Below are positions 17,003-25,770 of a stretch of 64,000 nt of DNA, in pieces; position 1 is the stretch's first letter; each line of letters opens with the position of its first letter. Below the pieces are notes generated by a model that saw nothing but the letters and a program-made list of their open reading frames with translations, did no database searches and was not told the origin of the DNA. Location: NCBI GenBank assembly GCA_963773655.1, contig CAVZBX010000004.1:40817-104816 (forward strand). The letters run 5' to 3'. Made by a program: the position numbers and the translations under genes. Source of the stretch: DASSQJ01 sp963773655. Its GTDB lineage: Bacteria > Actinomycetota > Actinomycetes > Actinomycetales > Dermatophilaceae.

Positions 17003-18220
17003 GTGGATGGTTGGACCCAGCCCGACCGGCGCCACCCTCGCGGCGCGTGGTGGCTTGCCACCGACGTCATGGTCGCCGGCCTGTTCACCTGGATCACCGT
17101 CGTCTCGCTGCAGAGCGAGGCGTACATCGACCAGTACGGCGCGGTCCAGGGTGCGGGATGGGTGCTGGCGCTCAGCCCCAACGCCCTGCTGCTCGTACGG
17201 CGCCGTTACCCGGTCGCCGCCCTGGGGGCGGCCACGCTCCTCTACCTCTGGGCCAGCGCGAGCCAGGGCGACAGCAACGCCCCCCTCGCGGTTCCCTTCT
17301 TCGCGTACTCCGTCGGCCTGACCCGCCCGCTCCGGGTGTCCGCGGCGTTCGTCGGGCTGGCGGCGCTGGCCCTGTCCACGGCGACGTTCTACGGCCCGGG
17401 CGACCCCGACGCCCTGGTCATCGTCGTCTGGCTGCTGCTCTTCGGTGGGGGCTGGCTGCTCGCGGTCATCGTGCGCCGCAACCAGGACCGCGCCCAGCTG
17501 CTCTCCCGGGCCGTCGACGACCTCGAGTCACGGCAGGCCGAGGTCGCCGCCGAGGCGGTCGCCGACGAGCGGGCGCGCATCGCCCGCGAGCTGCACGACG
17601 CCGTCGGCCACGCGGTCAACGTCATGGTGCTGCAAGCCGGCGCAGCCCGGCTGTCGGGCGACCCGCGGAAGGCCTTCGACGCGCTGCACGAGGTGGAGAA
17701 CCTCGGACGTACGGCTCTGACGGACCTGGACCACCTGCTCGGCCTGCTCGACGACAGCGACGCCCCCATCCGCGGCACTGCGAAGACCAGTGCCGACATC
17801 GCCGTCATGGTCGAGGAGATGCGAGCGGCCGGTGCCGACATCACCCTGGTCGACGACTGCCCGGCGCCGGTCGGCCGGCACGTGGGGGCAGCGGCCTACC
17901 GGATCGTCCAGGAGGCGCTGACCAACGCGCTCAAGCATGCCGGCGTGGCCCATGTCGAGGTCACGCTGTCGTGTACCGGCACGCACCTGCACCTCCAGGT
18001 CGTCGACGACGGCCGGCTCCCGCCGCCGGTCCACCCGCCGCGCAGTGGCGGACGCGGCATCGCAGGGATGACCGAGCGCGCCAAGGTCCTCGGTGGGCGG
18101 CTGACCGCCGGCCCGGTCGACGGCGGCGGGTTCCGCGTCGAGGCGGTCCTGCCCCTGACGGCCGAGGACCAGCCGGGACCTGCCGTCCCAGGGCCGCCCG
18201 TGCGGGTCGTGGCGCCGTGA
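17003..18220 (+). CDS. NarL-type sensor histidine kinase
   Basis: A 405-residue kinase. The N-terminal half has about five membrane spans. A linker coiled-coil leads to the HisKA_3 dimerisation helix ADERARIARELHDAVGHAV with the phosphorylated His, followed by an HATPase domain (YRIVQEALTNALKHA N-box, VVDDGR, GGRGIAGMTERAK). GTG at 17003 has no Shine-Dalgarno; a TACGGT -10-like hexamer ends six bases earlier, which fits a leaderless mRNA. Its stop overlaps the response regulator start. It probably senses a membrane or envelope signal and phosphorylates the adjacent regulator. Confidence 0.9.
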   Translation: MDGWTQPDRRHPRGAWWLATDVMVAGLFTWITVVSLQSEAYIDQYGAVQGAGWVLALSPNALLLVRRRYPVAALGAATLLYLWASASQGDSNAPLAVPFFAYSVGLTRPLRVSAAFVGLAALALSTATFYGPGDPDALVIVVWLLLFGGGWLLAVIVRRNQDRAQLLSRAVDDLESRQAEVAAEAVADERARIARELHDAVGHAVNVMVLQAGAARLSGDPRKAFDALHEVENLGRTALTDLDHLLGLLDDSDAPIRGTAKTSADIAVMVEEMRAAGADITLVDDCPAPVGRHVGAAAYRIVQEALTNALKHAGVAHVEVTLSCTGTHLHLQVVDDGRLPPPVHPPRSGGRGIAGMTERAKVLGGRLTAGPVDGGGFRVEAVLPLTAEDQPGPAVPGPPVRVVAP

Positions 18221-18906
18221 TCCGCGTGCTCGTCGTCGACGACGACACGCTGGTGCGGGCCGGGCTGCGGATGATGATCGAGACGCAGGACGACCTCGTC
18301 GTCGCCGGCGAAGCGGCCGATGGGGACGCCGCGGTCACCCTGGCCCACCGGCTGCGGCCGGACGTCGTCCTCATGGACATCCGGATGCCCGGGATGGACG
18401 GTATCGAGGCCACCCGGCGCATCACCCAGGGCACCGAGGCCGATGCGCAGGGTGACCCCCCACGCGTGGTCATCCTCACCACGTTCGAGATCGACAGGTA
18501 CGTCTACGAAGCCGTGCGTGCCGGCGCCAGCGGCTTCCTGCTGAAGCGCACCCCACCCGAGGACCTCCTCGCGGGTATCCGCACCATCGCGGACGGGGAC
18601 GCGCTGCTCTCGCCCTCGGTCACTCGCCGCCTGATGCGCGAGTTCGCGAGGACGACGGCGGACAGCCCGTTCCCCAGCGGCACCAGTGGCCTGGCCCGGC
18701 TCACCAACCGCGAACGAGAGGTGCTCGTGCACATCGGTAGGGGCCTGGCGAACCAGGAGATCGCCCACGAGCTGAACCTCGGTGAGAGCACGGTCAAGAC
18801 GCACGTCAAGCGGATCCTCATGAAGCTGGCACTGCGGGACCGGGTCCACGCGGTCGTCTTCGCGTATGAGACCGGGCTCCTGAGACCTCGTGGGCCTGGT
18901 CCCTGA
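18217..18906 (+). CDS. NarL/LuxR-type response regulator
   Basis: A 229-residue regulator. The receiver domain has acidic residues in VLVVDDDTLVR, the phospho-acceptor Asp in VVLMDIRMPGMDG and the Lys in FLLKRTPPEDLL. The C-terminal LuxR helix-turn-helix reads LTNREREVLVHIGRGLANQE then GESTVKTHVKRILMKL. GTG at 18217 overlaps the kinase TGA. Likely targets are its own operon, the divergent hydrolase or the ABC exporter upstream. Confidence 0.93.
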   Translation: MIRVLVVDDDTLVRAGLRMMIETQDDLVVAGEAADGDAAVTLAHRLRPDVVLMDIRMPGMDGIEATRRITQGTEADAQGDPPRVVILTTFEIDRYVYEAVRAGASGFLLKRTPPEDLLAGIRTIADGDALLSPSVTRRLMREFARTTADSPFPSGTSGLARLTNREREVLVHIGRGLANQEIAHELNLGESTVKTHVKRILMKLALRDRVHAVVFAYETGLLRPRGPGP

Positions 18907-19182
18907 CCGCGCCCGCCACGGCTTCAGCGCGACCGCGTGGGCCACTTGTCGAACCCGTCGCCGCAGCAGCCGCGGACCGGTGCACGGTCCGTGCGACGCA
19001 GGGGCCGTCTCCGCCGCCTGCCACCGGATCCGGCAGGGGCCGGACCTCGGGGTGGATGTGGGGCGATCACCCGACCGACGCTCCTCCGTTCGGCGGGATG
19101 GTCCGGCTCATCGCCTGATTCTCCCGAGCGTCGGAGACCGGTTTGCTGGTTGCAGGACGCGCCTCGGGAGGGGGGTAGCTCG

Positions 19183-19458
19183 ATGTTCGGTGCGAGACAC
19201 GAGCCGGCCACTGATCCGGTGGCTGCCTGCACTGTCGATGCGGTCCATCGACGCGACCACCAGCACGGAGAGGACGAGGCCTGCCGTCCGCACCTGATCG
19301 AGGTCGTCCACCTGGGTCGACGAGCCGTCGCGGTGTGCCACGACTGTCGTGAGGACTCCGGCTTCCTGCCCCAGCGTGACGCGGACCAGCTGGCGTCGAC
19401 CCACCGCCAGGAGACAGCCGTCGGCACAGGCCCCTCACATCCCGCCCCCGGGACGTGA
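19183..19458 (+). CDS. Small CHDC-motif protein
   Basis: A 91-residue hydrophilic protein from ATG 19183, with GGGAGGGG about 8 bases upstream. The core CRPHLIEVVHLGRRAVAVC followed by HDCREDSGFLP pairs several Cys and His residues that could bind zinc. I have the impression of similar small uncharacterised actinobacterial proteins but cannot name a family. The 276 bases between the response regulator and this start hold nothing else I can support. Confidence 0.55.
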   Translation: MFGARHEPATDPVAACTVDAVHRRDHQHGEDEACRPHLIEVVHLGRRAVAVCHDCREDSGFLPQRDADQLASTHRQETAVGTGPSHPAPGT

Positions 19459-19570
19459 GCCCACCCCGTCGACGGGCGCGCCCACGAGCGTCTCCGGTGG
19501 CAGGTCCCACTCTCGGGCCGCGACCATGAGGGCGACGAGCACCAGCGGCCGCTCCTGCTGACGGACGCCG

Positions 19571-19912
19571 ATGGTGCCCAGGTCAGGGGACAACGACGAC
19601 GTCGTCCACGTCGATGCCGACCGGCTGCCTCCCGCGGCGGCGTTCTGGTCCGTGACCATGTACGACGCGGAGGGGTACCAGGCGGCGAACGAGATCGACC
19701 GCTTCGCCATCGGCGACCGCGACGCACTGGAGTACAACGCCGACGGCAGCCTGGACGTCCACATCCAGCACGAGAACCCCGGCCCCGGCCGGGTGTCGAA
19801 CCGGCTGCCCGCGCCGCTCGGTCCGTTGGGGACCACCGTGCGCCTGTACGCGCCCCGGCTGAGCGCTCTCGACGGGAGGTGGACCCCGCCCCCCGTCCGC
19901 AGGGTGCGCTGA
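19571..19912 (+). pseudogene. DUF1214 C-terminal fragment
   Basis: About 113 residues matching only the end of DUF1254/DUF1214 proteins: PPAAAFWSVTMYD, IDRFAIGDRD, NADGSLDVHIQHENPGPG and the terminal DGRWTPPPVRR. Full-length relatives are about 350 to 480 residues, so the N-terminal three quarters are absent and no frame upstream supplies them. The ATG at 19571 is simply the first in frame and has no good ribosome site. It is a gene remnant. Confidence 0.7.
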
Positions 19913-19964
19913 CCTCGCGGTGACACGGAGTCGGCGCCGGCGGAGCGGGTGCTCGCGGGACGGG

Positions 19965-20360
19965 TCAGCCGAGCATGAAGGCGGCGTCCGCCTTCGGGTC
20001 GAAGGCCAGGTGCCAGTGCTCGGCGAGCTTGTGGTCACGCACGCGGTACACGTCGGCGTACCTGGCGGTGAGGCTGCGGCCACCCATGGTCATGCCGTCC
20101 TCGTGGATGATGACGACGTTGTCGTCGCTGGCCAGGATGTCGTGGACCTCCATCGAGGTCATCTCGAGGCCGGAGTCCTGGAACACCCTGCCCAGGAACG
20201 CCAACGTCTCGTCCTTGCCGCGGTAGTCGCCTTCCATGCCGGCTGCCGACTCGTGCCACACGATGTCCTCGTGCAGGAGCCCTGCGAACGTCGCCATGTC
20301 GCCCCGTGAGAGAGCCTCGTAGGCGGAACGGACCACCGCTGCGTCCGGGTGCTCGCTCAT
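19965..20360 (-). CDS. SnoaL-like (NTF2 fold) protein
   Basis: A 131-residue protein starting MSEHPDAAVVRSAYEALSRG, with DMATFAGLLHEDIVWHESAAG, LGRVFQ, and a terminal ADVYRVRDHKLAEHWHLAFD. These are the marks of SnoaL/NTF2-like ester-hydrolase or isomerase-like proteins. ATG at 20360 is preceded by AGGAGAAGGG. A 22-bp perfect palindrome lies about 60 bases upstream. The substrate is unknown. Confidence 0.82.
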   Translation of the reverse strand: MSEHPDAAVVRSAYEALSRGDMATFAGLLHEDIVWHESAAGMEGDYRGKDETLAFLGRVFQDSGLEMTSMEVHDILASDDNVVIIHEDGMTMGGRSLTARYADVYRVRDHKLAEHWHLAFDPKADAAFMLG

Positions 20361-20419
20361 CCGGATGTCCCTTCTCCTGTGCGTGCTGTCGCACATTCTG
20401 GTGACGGCCTCCGCCGCTG

Positions 20420-20441
20420 ACATCACTCGATCGAGTGATGT
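20420..20441. promoter_or_regulatory. 22-bp perfect palindrome, probable operator
   Basis: ACATCACTCGA is followed immediately by its exact reverse complement. It lies between the divergent SnoaL gene and the truncated SRPBCC gene. A degenerate copy with the same TCAC-n-CGATCG-n-GTGA core is upstream of the hydrolase at 25771, so one dimeric regulator may control both. No matching regulator gene is adjacent. Confidence 0.7.
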
Positions 20442-20518
20442 GACCGGCCGGGTCCGCCGGCCACGCCGAGCCGTCGGGGGCAGGTCAGGCGAGGCGGCAG
20501 CACGAGCCGGGGAGGCGC

Positions 20519-20914
20519 GTGCTGAGGAAGGTCGAGGTCCGGGTCTGGATCGACCGTCCCGTGGAGGACGTGTACGCCTGCGTCGCGGACTTCGACCGCC
20601 GGCCGGAGTGGGTGCTCCCGCCCGTGATGCCGGCGTTCGTCCGGTCCGTGTACGCCCGGAACCTCGCGAGGCCGAAGGCGACCCTCGAGGCGCAGCCGTC
20701 CTGGGGGCGCGACCTCACAGGAGCTCATCCGGTCGACGTGGAGGCGGCGAGCAGTCGCCGGAACGCCGGGAGGTCGCCGACGAGCTGGCGGTGGCCCACC
20801 CAGCGGAGCATCGGCCTCACGAGGGCGCCGAGCACGAGGCGCCGGTTCACCGCCGCGCACTCGAGCCCAAGCCGACGCCCCAGGTGCCTCGGCATCGTCG
20901 TCACCCCCGCTTGA
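20519..20914 (+). pseudogene. SRPBCC-family gene with internal deletion
   Basis: GTG at 20519 has GGGGAGG upstream and starts a polyketide-cyclase/SRPBCC-like N-terminus (VEVRVWIDRPVEDVYACVAD, RRPEW). This jumps directly to what looks like the family C-terminus (VYARNLARPKATLEAQPS). About 80 residues of the normal beta-sheet core are missing, and the frame then runs on into non-homologous sequence to 20914. It is probably non-functional. Confidence 0.5.
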
Positions 20915-20937
20915 CTGATACCCACCAGGGGTATAAC
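20911..20937 (+). promoter_or_regulatory. csoR promoter with CsoR-type operator 1
   Basis: TTGACT (20911-20916) and TATAAC (20932-20937) form a -35/-10 pair with a 15-base spacer. The spacer and -10 are covered by ATACCC-N5-GGGTAT (20918-20934), the G/C-box palindrome recognised by copper-responsive CsoR repressors. Binding here would block RNA polymerase, giving autoregulation of csoR-copZ-copA. Confidence 0.75.
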
Positions 20938-20953
20938 GTCCGAATCGGAAAGA

Positions 20954-20968
20954 TACCCCCACGGGGTA
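20954..20968 (+). promoter_or_regulatory. CsoR-type operator 2
   Basis: TACCCC-CAC-GGGGTA, a perfect inverted repeat with a 3-base spacer, lies 17 bases upstream of the csoR ATG and downstream of the promoter. It resembles operator 1 and known CsoR sites; two sites suggest cooperative repression. Confidence 0.75.
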
Positions 20969-20985
20969 CTAGAGGAGGCGGAGTC

Positions 20986-21279
20986 ATGACCCGTACGATG
21001 CCGGGATACATCGGCGAGAAGCAGGCGGTGCTCAACCGGCTGCGCCGTGTCGAGGGGCAGGTGCGCGGCCTGCAGCGGATGGTCGAGGACGACACGTACT
21101 GCATCGACATCCTCACCCAGGTCTCCGCGGTCACCCGGGCGCTGGAGAACGTGGCCCTGGGCCTGCTCGACGAGCACATGCGGCACTGCGTGACCGACGC
21201 GGTCCGCGAGGGCGGCGACGAGGCCGACGCGAAGCTGACCGAGGCCTCTGCGGCGATCGCCCGGCTGGTGCGCTCGTGA
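20986..21279 (+). CDS. csoR: Copper-sensing repressor CsoR
   Basis: A 97-residue all-helical DUF156/CsoR repressor: LNRLRRVEGQVRGLQRMVED, YCIDILTQVSAV and DEHMRHCV. The Cys of YCID and the His and Cys of HMRHC form the Cu(I)-binding C-H-C set that separates CsoR from formaldehyde-sensing FrmR. ATG at 20986 has GAGGAGG 7 bases upstream. It heads a copper operon with copZ and copA and binds two upstream palindromes; Cu(I) releases it from DNA and induces efflux. Confidence 0.92.
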   Translation: MTRTMPGYIGEKQAVLNRLRRVEGQVRGLQRMVEDDTYCIDILTQVSAVTRALENVALGLLDEHMRHCVTDAVREGGDEADAKLTEASAAIARLVRS

Positions 21280-21322
21280 CGCGCTGAGAACGACCCGCAC
21301 ATCGACACCGGAAGGAACCGAG

Positions 21323-21541
21323 ATGAGCACCCAGACCTACTCCGTGACCGGCATGACCTGTGGTCACTGCGTGCACGCCGTGACCAGCGAGCTGAAGGGA
21401 CTGGACGGCGTGAGCGACGTCGAGGTCGAGCTCGTCGCCGGCGCCGCCTCGACCGTCACCGTCACCAGCGCCTCGCCGCTGGCCCGGGACGACGTCGCCG
21501 CGGCCCTCGACGAGGCCGGCGACTACCGCCTGGCCTCCTGA
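21323..21541 (+). CDS. copZ: Copper chaperone CopZ (HMA domain)
   Basis: A 72-residue heavy-metal-associated domain protein: MSTQTYSVTGMTCGHCVHAV with the Cu(I)-binding CxxC, then the beta-alpha-beta-beta-alpha-beta pattern. It carries cytosolic copper to CopA or CsoR. GAAGGA lies upstream of the ATG. It sits between csoR and copA in one operon. Confidence 0.92.
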   Translation: MSTQTYSVTGMTCGHCVHAVTSELKGLDGVSDVEVELVAGAASTVTVTSASPLARDDVAAALDEAGDYRLAS

Positions 21542-21587
21542 ACCGCACCGAACCGGCGCCGGGACCCGGCGCGGGAAGGACCACCTG

Positions 21588-23975
21588 ATGACACCCCAGC
21601 CGACTCCGGGCGTCGACCTCGGCCACGAGACCGAGCTCGTCATCGGAGGCATGACCTGTGCCTCCTGCGCGGCCCGGATCGAGAAGAAGCTCAACAAGAT
21701 CGAGGGCGTGACGGCCAGCGTCAACTACGCCACGGAGAAGGCACGCGTGCACTTCCCCGACGGGGTGAGCGCGGCCGACCTCGTCGCGACGGTCGAGGCC
21801 ACCGGCTACACCGCGGAGGTCCCCGCACCTCCCGTGGAGGACCGAGCAGAGGAGCGGCCCGGGGCCGAGCCCGACGAGGCCGCGGCGTGGCGCCGACGCC
21901 TCGTGGTGTCGGCGGTGCTCACCGTGCCGGTCGTGCTGCTGGCCATGGTGCCGTGGCTGCAGTTCGACAACTGGCAGTGGATCAGCCTCACCCTGGCCTC
22001 GCCCGTGGTGGTGTGGGGGGCGCTGCCGTTCCACCGGGCGGCCTGGACCAACGCCCGCCACGGGGCGGCGACGATGGACACCCTCATCTCGGTGGGGGTG
22101 AGCGCCGCCTACCTGTGGTCGCTGTGGGCGCTGCTCTTCACCTCGGCCGGGCACGGGGGGATGCGGATGGAGTTCACGTTGCTGCCGAGCTCCGCCGGAG
22201 GCGAGCCGGAGATCTACCTCGAGGTCGCCGCGGCGGTGACCGTGTTCATCCTCGCCGGGCGCTACTTCGAGGCGCGGGCCAAGCGTGACTCCGGCGCGGC
22301 CCTGCGGGCGCTGCTCGACCTCGGGGCCAAGGACGTGGCGGTCCTGCGCGGCTCCGGCGACGACGCCACAGAGGTGCGGGTGCCGGTCTCACAGCTCGCG
22401 GTCGGCGACCGCTTCGTCGTGCGCCCCGGCGAGAAGGTCGCCACCGACGGCGTCGTCGAGTCCGGCACCTCGGCGGTGGACGCGTCGATGCTCACCGGCG
22501 AGGCCGTCCCGGTCGAGGTGGGCCCCGGCGACACCGTCGTGGGGGCGACCGTCAACGCCGGCGGCCGGCTCGTCGTGCGGGCCACCCGGGTCGGTGGCGA
22601 CACCCAGCTGGCCCAGATGGCCCGGCTCGTCGAGGAGGCCCAGACCGGCAAGGCCGACGTCCAGCGCCTCGCGGACCGCGTCTCGGCCGTGTTCGTCCCG
22701 ATCGTCATCGGGCTGTCCATCGCGACCCTGCTGGTGTGGCTGGCGACCGGGCACCCGGCGTCCGCCGCCTTCACCGCCGCCGTCGCGGTCCTCATCATCG
22801 CCTGCCCGTGCGCCCTGGGCCTGGCCACGCCGACGGCCCTGCTCGTCGGAACCGGCCGCGGGGCCCAGCTCGGCATCCTCATCAAGGGCCCGGAGATCCT
22901 CGAGTCCACCCGGGTCGTCGACACGATCGTCCTCGACAAGACCGGCACCGTGACCACCGGCGCGATGCGCCTCGTCGACGCCGTCCCCGCCGACGGCGTC
23001 GAGGTCGGCGACCTGCTGCGCACCGCCGGCGCCCTCGAGGCCGCCTCGGAGCACCCGATCGCCCATGCCGTCGCCACCGGCGCCGCCGAGCGGCTCGGCG
23101 CGACGCTCCCGCCGGTCGATGAGTTCTCCGCGAGCGCCGGCCTCGGCGTCCGGGGCGTCGTCGACGGGCACGCCGTCGTCGTCGGTCGCCCCGCATGGCT
23201 GGCCTCCGACTGGGCTCTCCACCTCGACCAGACCCTGGCGGCCGCCGTCGCCGAGGCCGAGTCCCGCGGCGCCACCGCCATCGTCGCAGGCTGGGACGGT
23301 GCCGCCCGGGGCGTCCTCGTCGTCGCCGACACCCTCAAGCCCACCAGCGCCGAGGCCGTCACCGAGCTGAAGTCCCTCGGGCTGCGCCCGGTCCTGCTCA
23401 CCGGCGACAACTGGCGCGCAGCCCGCGCCGTCGCCGACCGGGTCGGCATCGACGAGGTCCACGCCGAGGTCCTGCCCGCCGACAAGGTCGACGTCGTGCG
23501 CGCCCTCCAGGAGGAGGGCCGGGTCGTCGCCATGGTCGGCGACGGCATCAACGACGCCGCGGCCCTGGCCGCAGCCGACCTCGGCATCAGCATGGGCACC
23601 GGCACCGACGTCGCCATCGAGGCCTCCGACCTCACCCTCGTCCGCGGCGACCTGCGTGCCGCCGTCGACGCCATCCGGCTCTCCCGCCGCACCCTGGCCA
23701 CGATCAAGGGGAACCTCTTCTGGGCGTTCGCCTACAACGTGGCCGCCATCCCGCTCGCCGCCCTCGGCCTGCTCAACCCGCTCATCGCCGGCGCCGCCAT
23801 GGCCTTCTCGTCCGTGTTCGTCGTCAGCAACAGCCTCCGCCTGCGGCGGTTCCGGTCCTCCTCGACCGGCAGCCCGGCGGACGCCTCGCCGGAGGGCCGG
23901 GCCCACGTCGCAGCGACCGAGGTGGGGACGGACGTCGGTGCGGGCGCCGGTACCGGAGGCTCCACCCCGGCATAG
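21588..23975 (+). CDS. copA: Cu(I)-exporting P1B-type ATPase CopA
   Basis: A 795-residue heavy-metal ATPase. It has one N-terminal HMA domain (GMTCASC, C24 and C27), eight membrane spans, and the actuator motif TGEAVP. The intramembrane metal site is C406-P-C408 in IIACPCALGLATP, the phosphorylated Asp is D450 in DKTGT, and the hinge is GDGIND near 651. The GG(Y)N-type and CPC residues indicate Cu(I) or Ag(I). It pumps copper from the cytosol and is third in the CsoR-controlled operon. The last 35 residues are a variable Ala/Gly/Thr tail. Confidence 0.95.
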   Translation: MTPQPTPGVDLGHETELVIGGMTCASCAARIEKKLNKIEGVTASVNYATEKARVHFPDGVSAADLVATVEATGYTAEVPAPPVEDRAEERPGAEPDEAAAWRRRLVVSAVLTVPVVLLAMVPWLQFDNWQWISLTLASPVVVWGALPFHRAAWTNARHGAATMDTLISVGVSAAYLWSLWALLFTSAGHGGMRMEFTLLPSSAGGEPEIYLEVAAAVTVFILAGRYFEARAKRDSGAALRALLDLGAKDVAVLRGSGDDATEVRVPVSQLAVGDRFVVRPGEKVATDGVVESGTSAVDASMLTGEAVPVEVGPGDTVVGATVNAGGRLVVRATRVGGDTQLAQMARLVEEAQTGKADVQRLADRVSAVFVPIVIGLSIATLLVWLATGHPASAAFTAAVAVLIIACPCALGLATPTALLVGTGRGAQLGILIKGPEILESTRVVDTIVLDKTGTVTTGAMRLVDAVPADGVEVGDLLRTAGALEAASEHPIAHAVATGAAERLGATLPPVDEFSASAGLGVRGVVDGHAVVVGRPAWLASDWALHLDQTLAAAVAEAESRGATAIVAGWDGAARGVLVVADTLKPTSAEAVTELKSLGLRPVLLTGDNWRAARAVADRVGIDEVHAEVLPADKVDVVRALQEEGRVVAMVGDGINDAAALAAADLGISMGTGTDVAIEASDLTLVRGDLRAAVDAIRLSRRTLATIKGNLFWAFAYNVAAIPLAALGLLNPLIAGAAMAFSSVFVVSNSLRLRRFRSSSTGSPADASPEGRAHVAATEVGTDVGAGAGTGGSTPA

Positions 23976-24054
23976 CGGTACCGGACTGAGCGTTGCCCGA
24001 ACCATCTGCGCCGACCGGACGCGCGACCCGTGACGGAGCCCCCCTCGTCCGCTG

Positions 24055-24078
24055 ACCGGCACCGGCACCGGCACCGGT
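24055..24078. repeat. ACCGGC hexanucleotide tandem repeat
   Basis: Three exact ACCGGC units and a fourth with one change follow copA and precede the sulfatase gene. A short simple repeat, possibly slippage-prone; no function seen. Confidence 0.6.
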
Positions 24079-24153
24079 CACGACGGTCGAGGGGCGGCGT
24101 CGCCCCGGTCCTCGTCGCCCACTCGGCGTGGGCACCTCACTAGTCTCGGAGCC

Positions 24154-25557
24154 ATGCGGCCGAACATCGTGTTCGTGATGTCGGACGACCACGCGGCGCA
24201 CGCGGTCAGCGCCTACGGCAGCCGGGTGAACGAGACGCCACACCTGGACCGCCTCGCGGCGGAGGGGATGCGGTTCGACAACTGCTTCTGCTCCAACTCG
24301 ATCTGCGCCCCGAGTCGGGCCGCGATCCTCACGGGCACCTACAACCACGTCAACGGCGTGACGACGCTGAGCGCGCCCTTCGACAGTGGCCAGCCCACCT
24401 TCCCGGCGATCCTGCAGGCCGCCGGGTACCAGACCGCGATCTTCGGCAAGTGGCACCTCGGTCACGGTGAGGGCCACGACCCGGTGGGCTTCGACGAGTG
24501 GCGGGTCCTCCCCGACCAGGGCGAGTACCACGACCCCGAGCTCATCGGCGCCGAAGGCCGCGCACGCATCCCGGGCTACGTCACCGACATCCTCACCGAC
24601 CTCTCCCTCGACTGGATCTCACGCCGCGACCCGTCCCGGCCCTTCTGCCTGCTGCTGCACCACAAGGCACCCCACCGAAGCTGGGAGCCGGACGCCCGGC
24701 ACCAGGACCTGTACGCCGGGCAGGAGATGAAGGAGCCGGTCACCTTCCGCGACGACTACGCCAACCGCTCGACGGCGGCGAGCCGGGCACGGATGCGGAT
24801 GACCGACCTGTGGCCCGAGGACGTCAAGGAGACACCGCCGGACGGCCTCGTCGGAGAGGAGCTGGACTCGTGGCTGTACCAGCGCTTCATCAAGGAGTAC
24901 CTGCGCTGCGTCGCCTCGATCGACGACAACATGGGCCGCCTGCTGGAGTTCCTCGACGCCGAGCAGCTCAGTCAGCACACGGTCGTGGTCTACACCTCGG
25001 ACCAGGGGTTCTTCCTGGGGGACCACGGCTGGTTCGACAAGCGCTTCATGTACGAGGAGTCCCTGCGCATGCCCCTGCTCGTCCGGTACCCGCTCGAGGT
25101 ACCCCGCGCCCGGGTCTGCGACCGGCTGGTCCTCAACGTCGACTTCGCCCAGACCCTGCTCGACCTGGCCGGCGTCCGGGCCCCCGCCCGGATGCAGGGC
25201 CGCAGCCTGCGGGGGCTCCTCCGCGGTGAGCCGCCCGCCGAGTGGCGCCGGGCCGTGTACTACCGCTACTGGGAGCACGACGACGGCAGCCACGGGGTCC
25301 GGGCGCACTACGGGGTGCGCACCCATCGGCACAAGCTCGTCTACTACTACAACGACGGACTCGGCCAGCCCGGCGCCTCGACCGCGGTCTTCCCGCCGGA
25401 GTGGGAGCTGTTCGACCTCGAGTCCGACCCCTACGAGCTGAGGAGCGTGTACGACGACCCGGCCTACTCAGGGGTGCGCGAGGAGCTGAGCCGCGAGCTG
25501 CACCGCCAGCAGCAGGCGATCGGGGACGCGCCACACCCTTCCCAGGGGGTCGGCTGA
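24154..25557 (+). CDS. Type I sulfatase
   Basis: A 467-residue sulfatase. The N-terminal MRPNIVFVMSDDHAAHAVSA gives the metal-binding DD, and C51 in CAPSRAAILTG is the C-x-P-S-R site that is oxidised to formylglycine. FGKWHLGHGE, HHKAPH and YTSDQGFFLGDHGWFDK supply further active-site residues. No signal peptide is seen, so it is cytosolic or exported by another route. It hydrolyses a sulfate ester, possibly a choline- or glycan-type substrate. No formylglycine-generating enzyme gene is in this window, so maturation must depend on a gene elsewhere. Confidence 0.92.
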   Translation: MRPNIVFVMSDDHAAHAVSAYGSRVNETPHLDRLAAEGMRFDNCFCSNSICAPSRAAILTGTYNHVNGVTTLSAPFDSGQPTFPAILQAAGYQTAIFGKWHLGHGEGHDPVGFDEWRVLPDQGEYHDPELIGAEGRARIPGYVTDILTDLSLDWISRRDPSRPFCLLLHHKAPHRSWEPDARHQDLYAGQEMKEPVTFRDDYANRSTAASRARMRMTDLWPEDVKETPPDGLVGEELDSWLYQRFIKEYLRCVASIDDNMGRLLEFLDAEQLSQHTVVVYTSDQGFFLGDHGWFDKRFMYEESLRMPLLVRYPLEVPRARVCDRLVLNVDFAQTLLDLAGVRAPARMQGRSLRGLLRGEPPAEWRRAVYYRYWEHDDGSHGVRAHYGVRTHRHKLVYYYNDGLGQPGASTAVFPPEWELFDLESDPYELRSVYDDPAYSGVREELSRELHRQQQAIGDAPHPSQGVG

Positions 25558-25660
25558 CGGGTCCGGCGACGATGCGGTTCCGGTACCCCGAACTGCACGC
25601 CGTGGACCCAGGACGCCTGTTCCCGGAGGAGCCCGATCCTGACGTGAAGGCGTGCTCGTG

Positions 25661-25682
25661 ACATCACACGATCGGGTGACCG
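25661..25682. promoter_or_regulatory. Degenerate copy of the 20.4-kb palindrome
   Basis: ACATCACACGA followed by TCGGGTGACCG keeps the TCAC-n-CGATCG-n-GTGA core of the perfect palindrome at 20420. It lies about 90 bases upstream of the alpha/beta hydrolase start, in operator position. Confidence 0.55.
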
Positions 25683-25770
25683 CGGAGCACGGGTTTACGC
25701 GCCGACGACGCGGGCGTGCCTTGCTACCGTCGAGAACGGCCATTCCCAAGGCTCGGAGACGAGGTCCGCC

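Noticed and set aside
22389..24074. 561-codon minus-strand frame over copA
   Set aside because: Shadow of copA, whose P-type ATPase motifs are unambiguous.
24055..24078. CRISPR-like repeat
   Set aside because: It is a simple hexanucleotide tandem without spacers.
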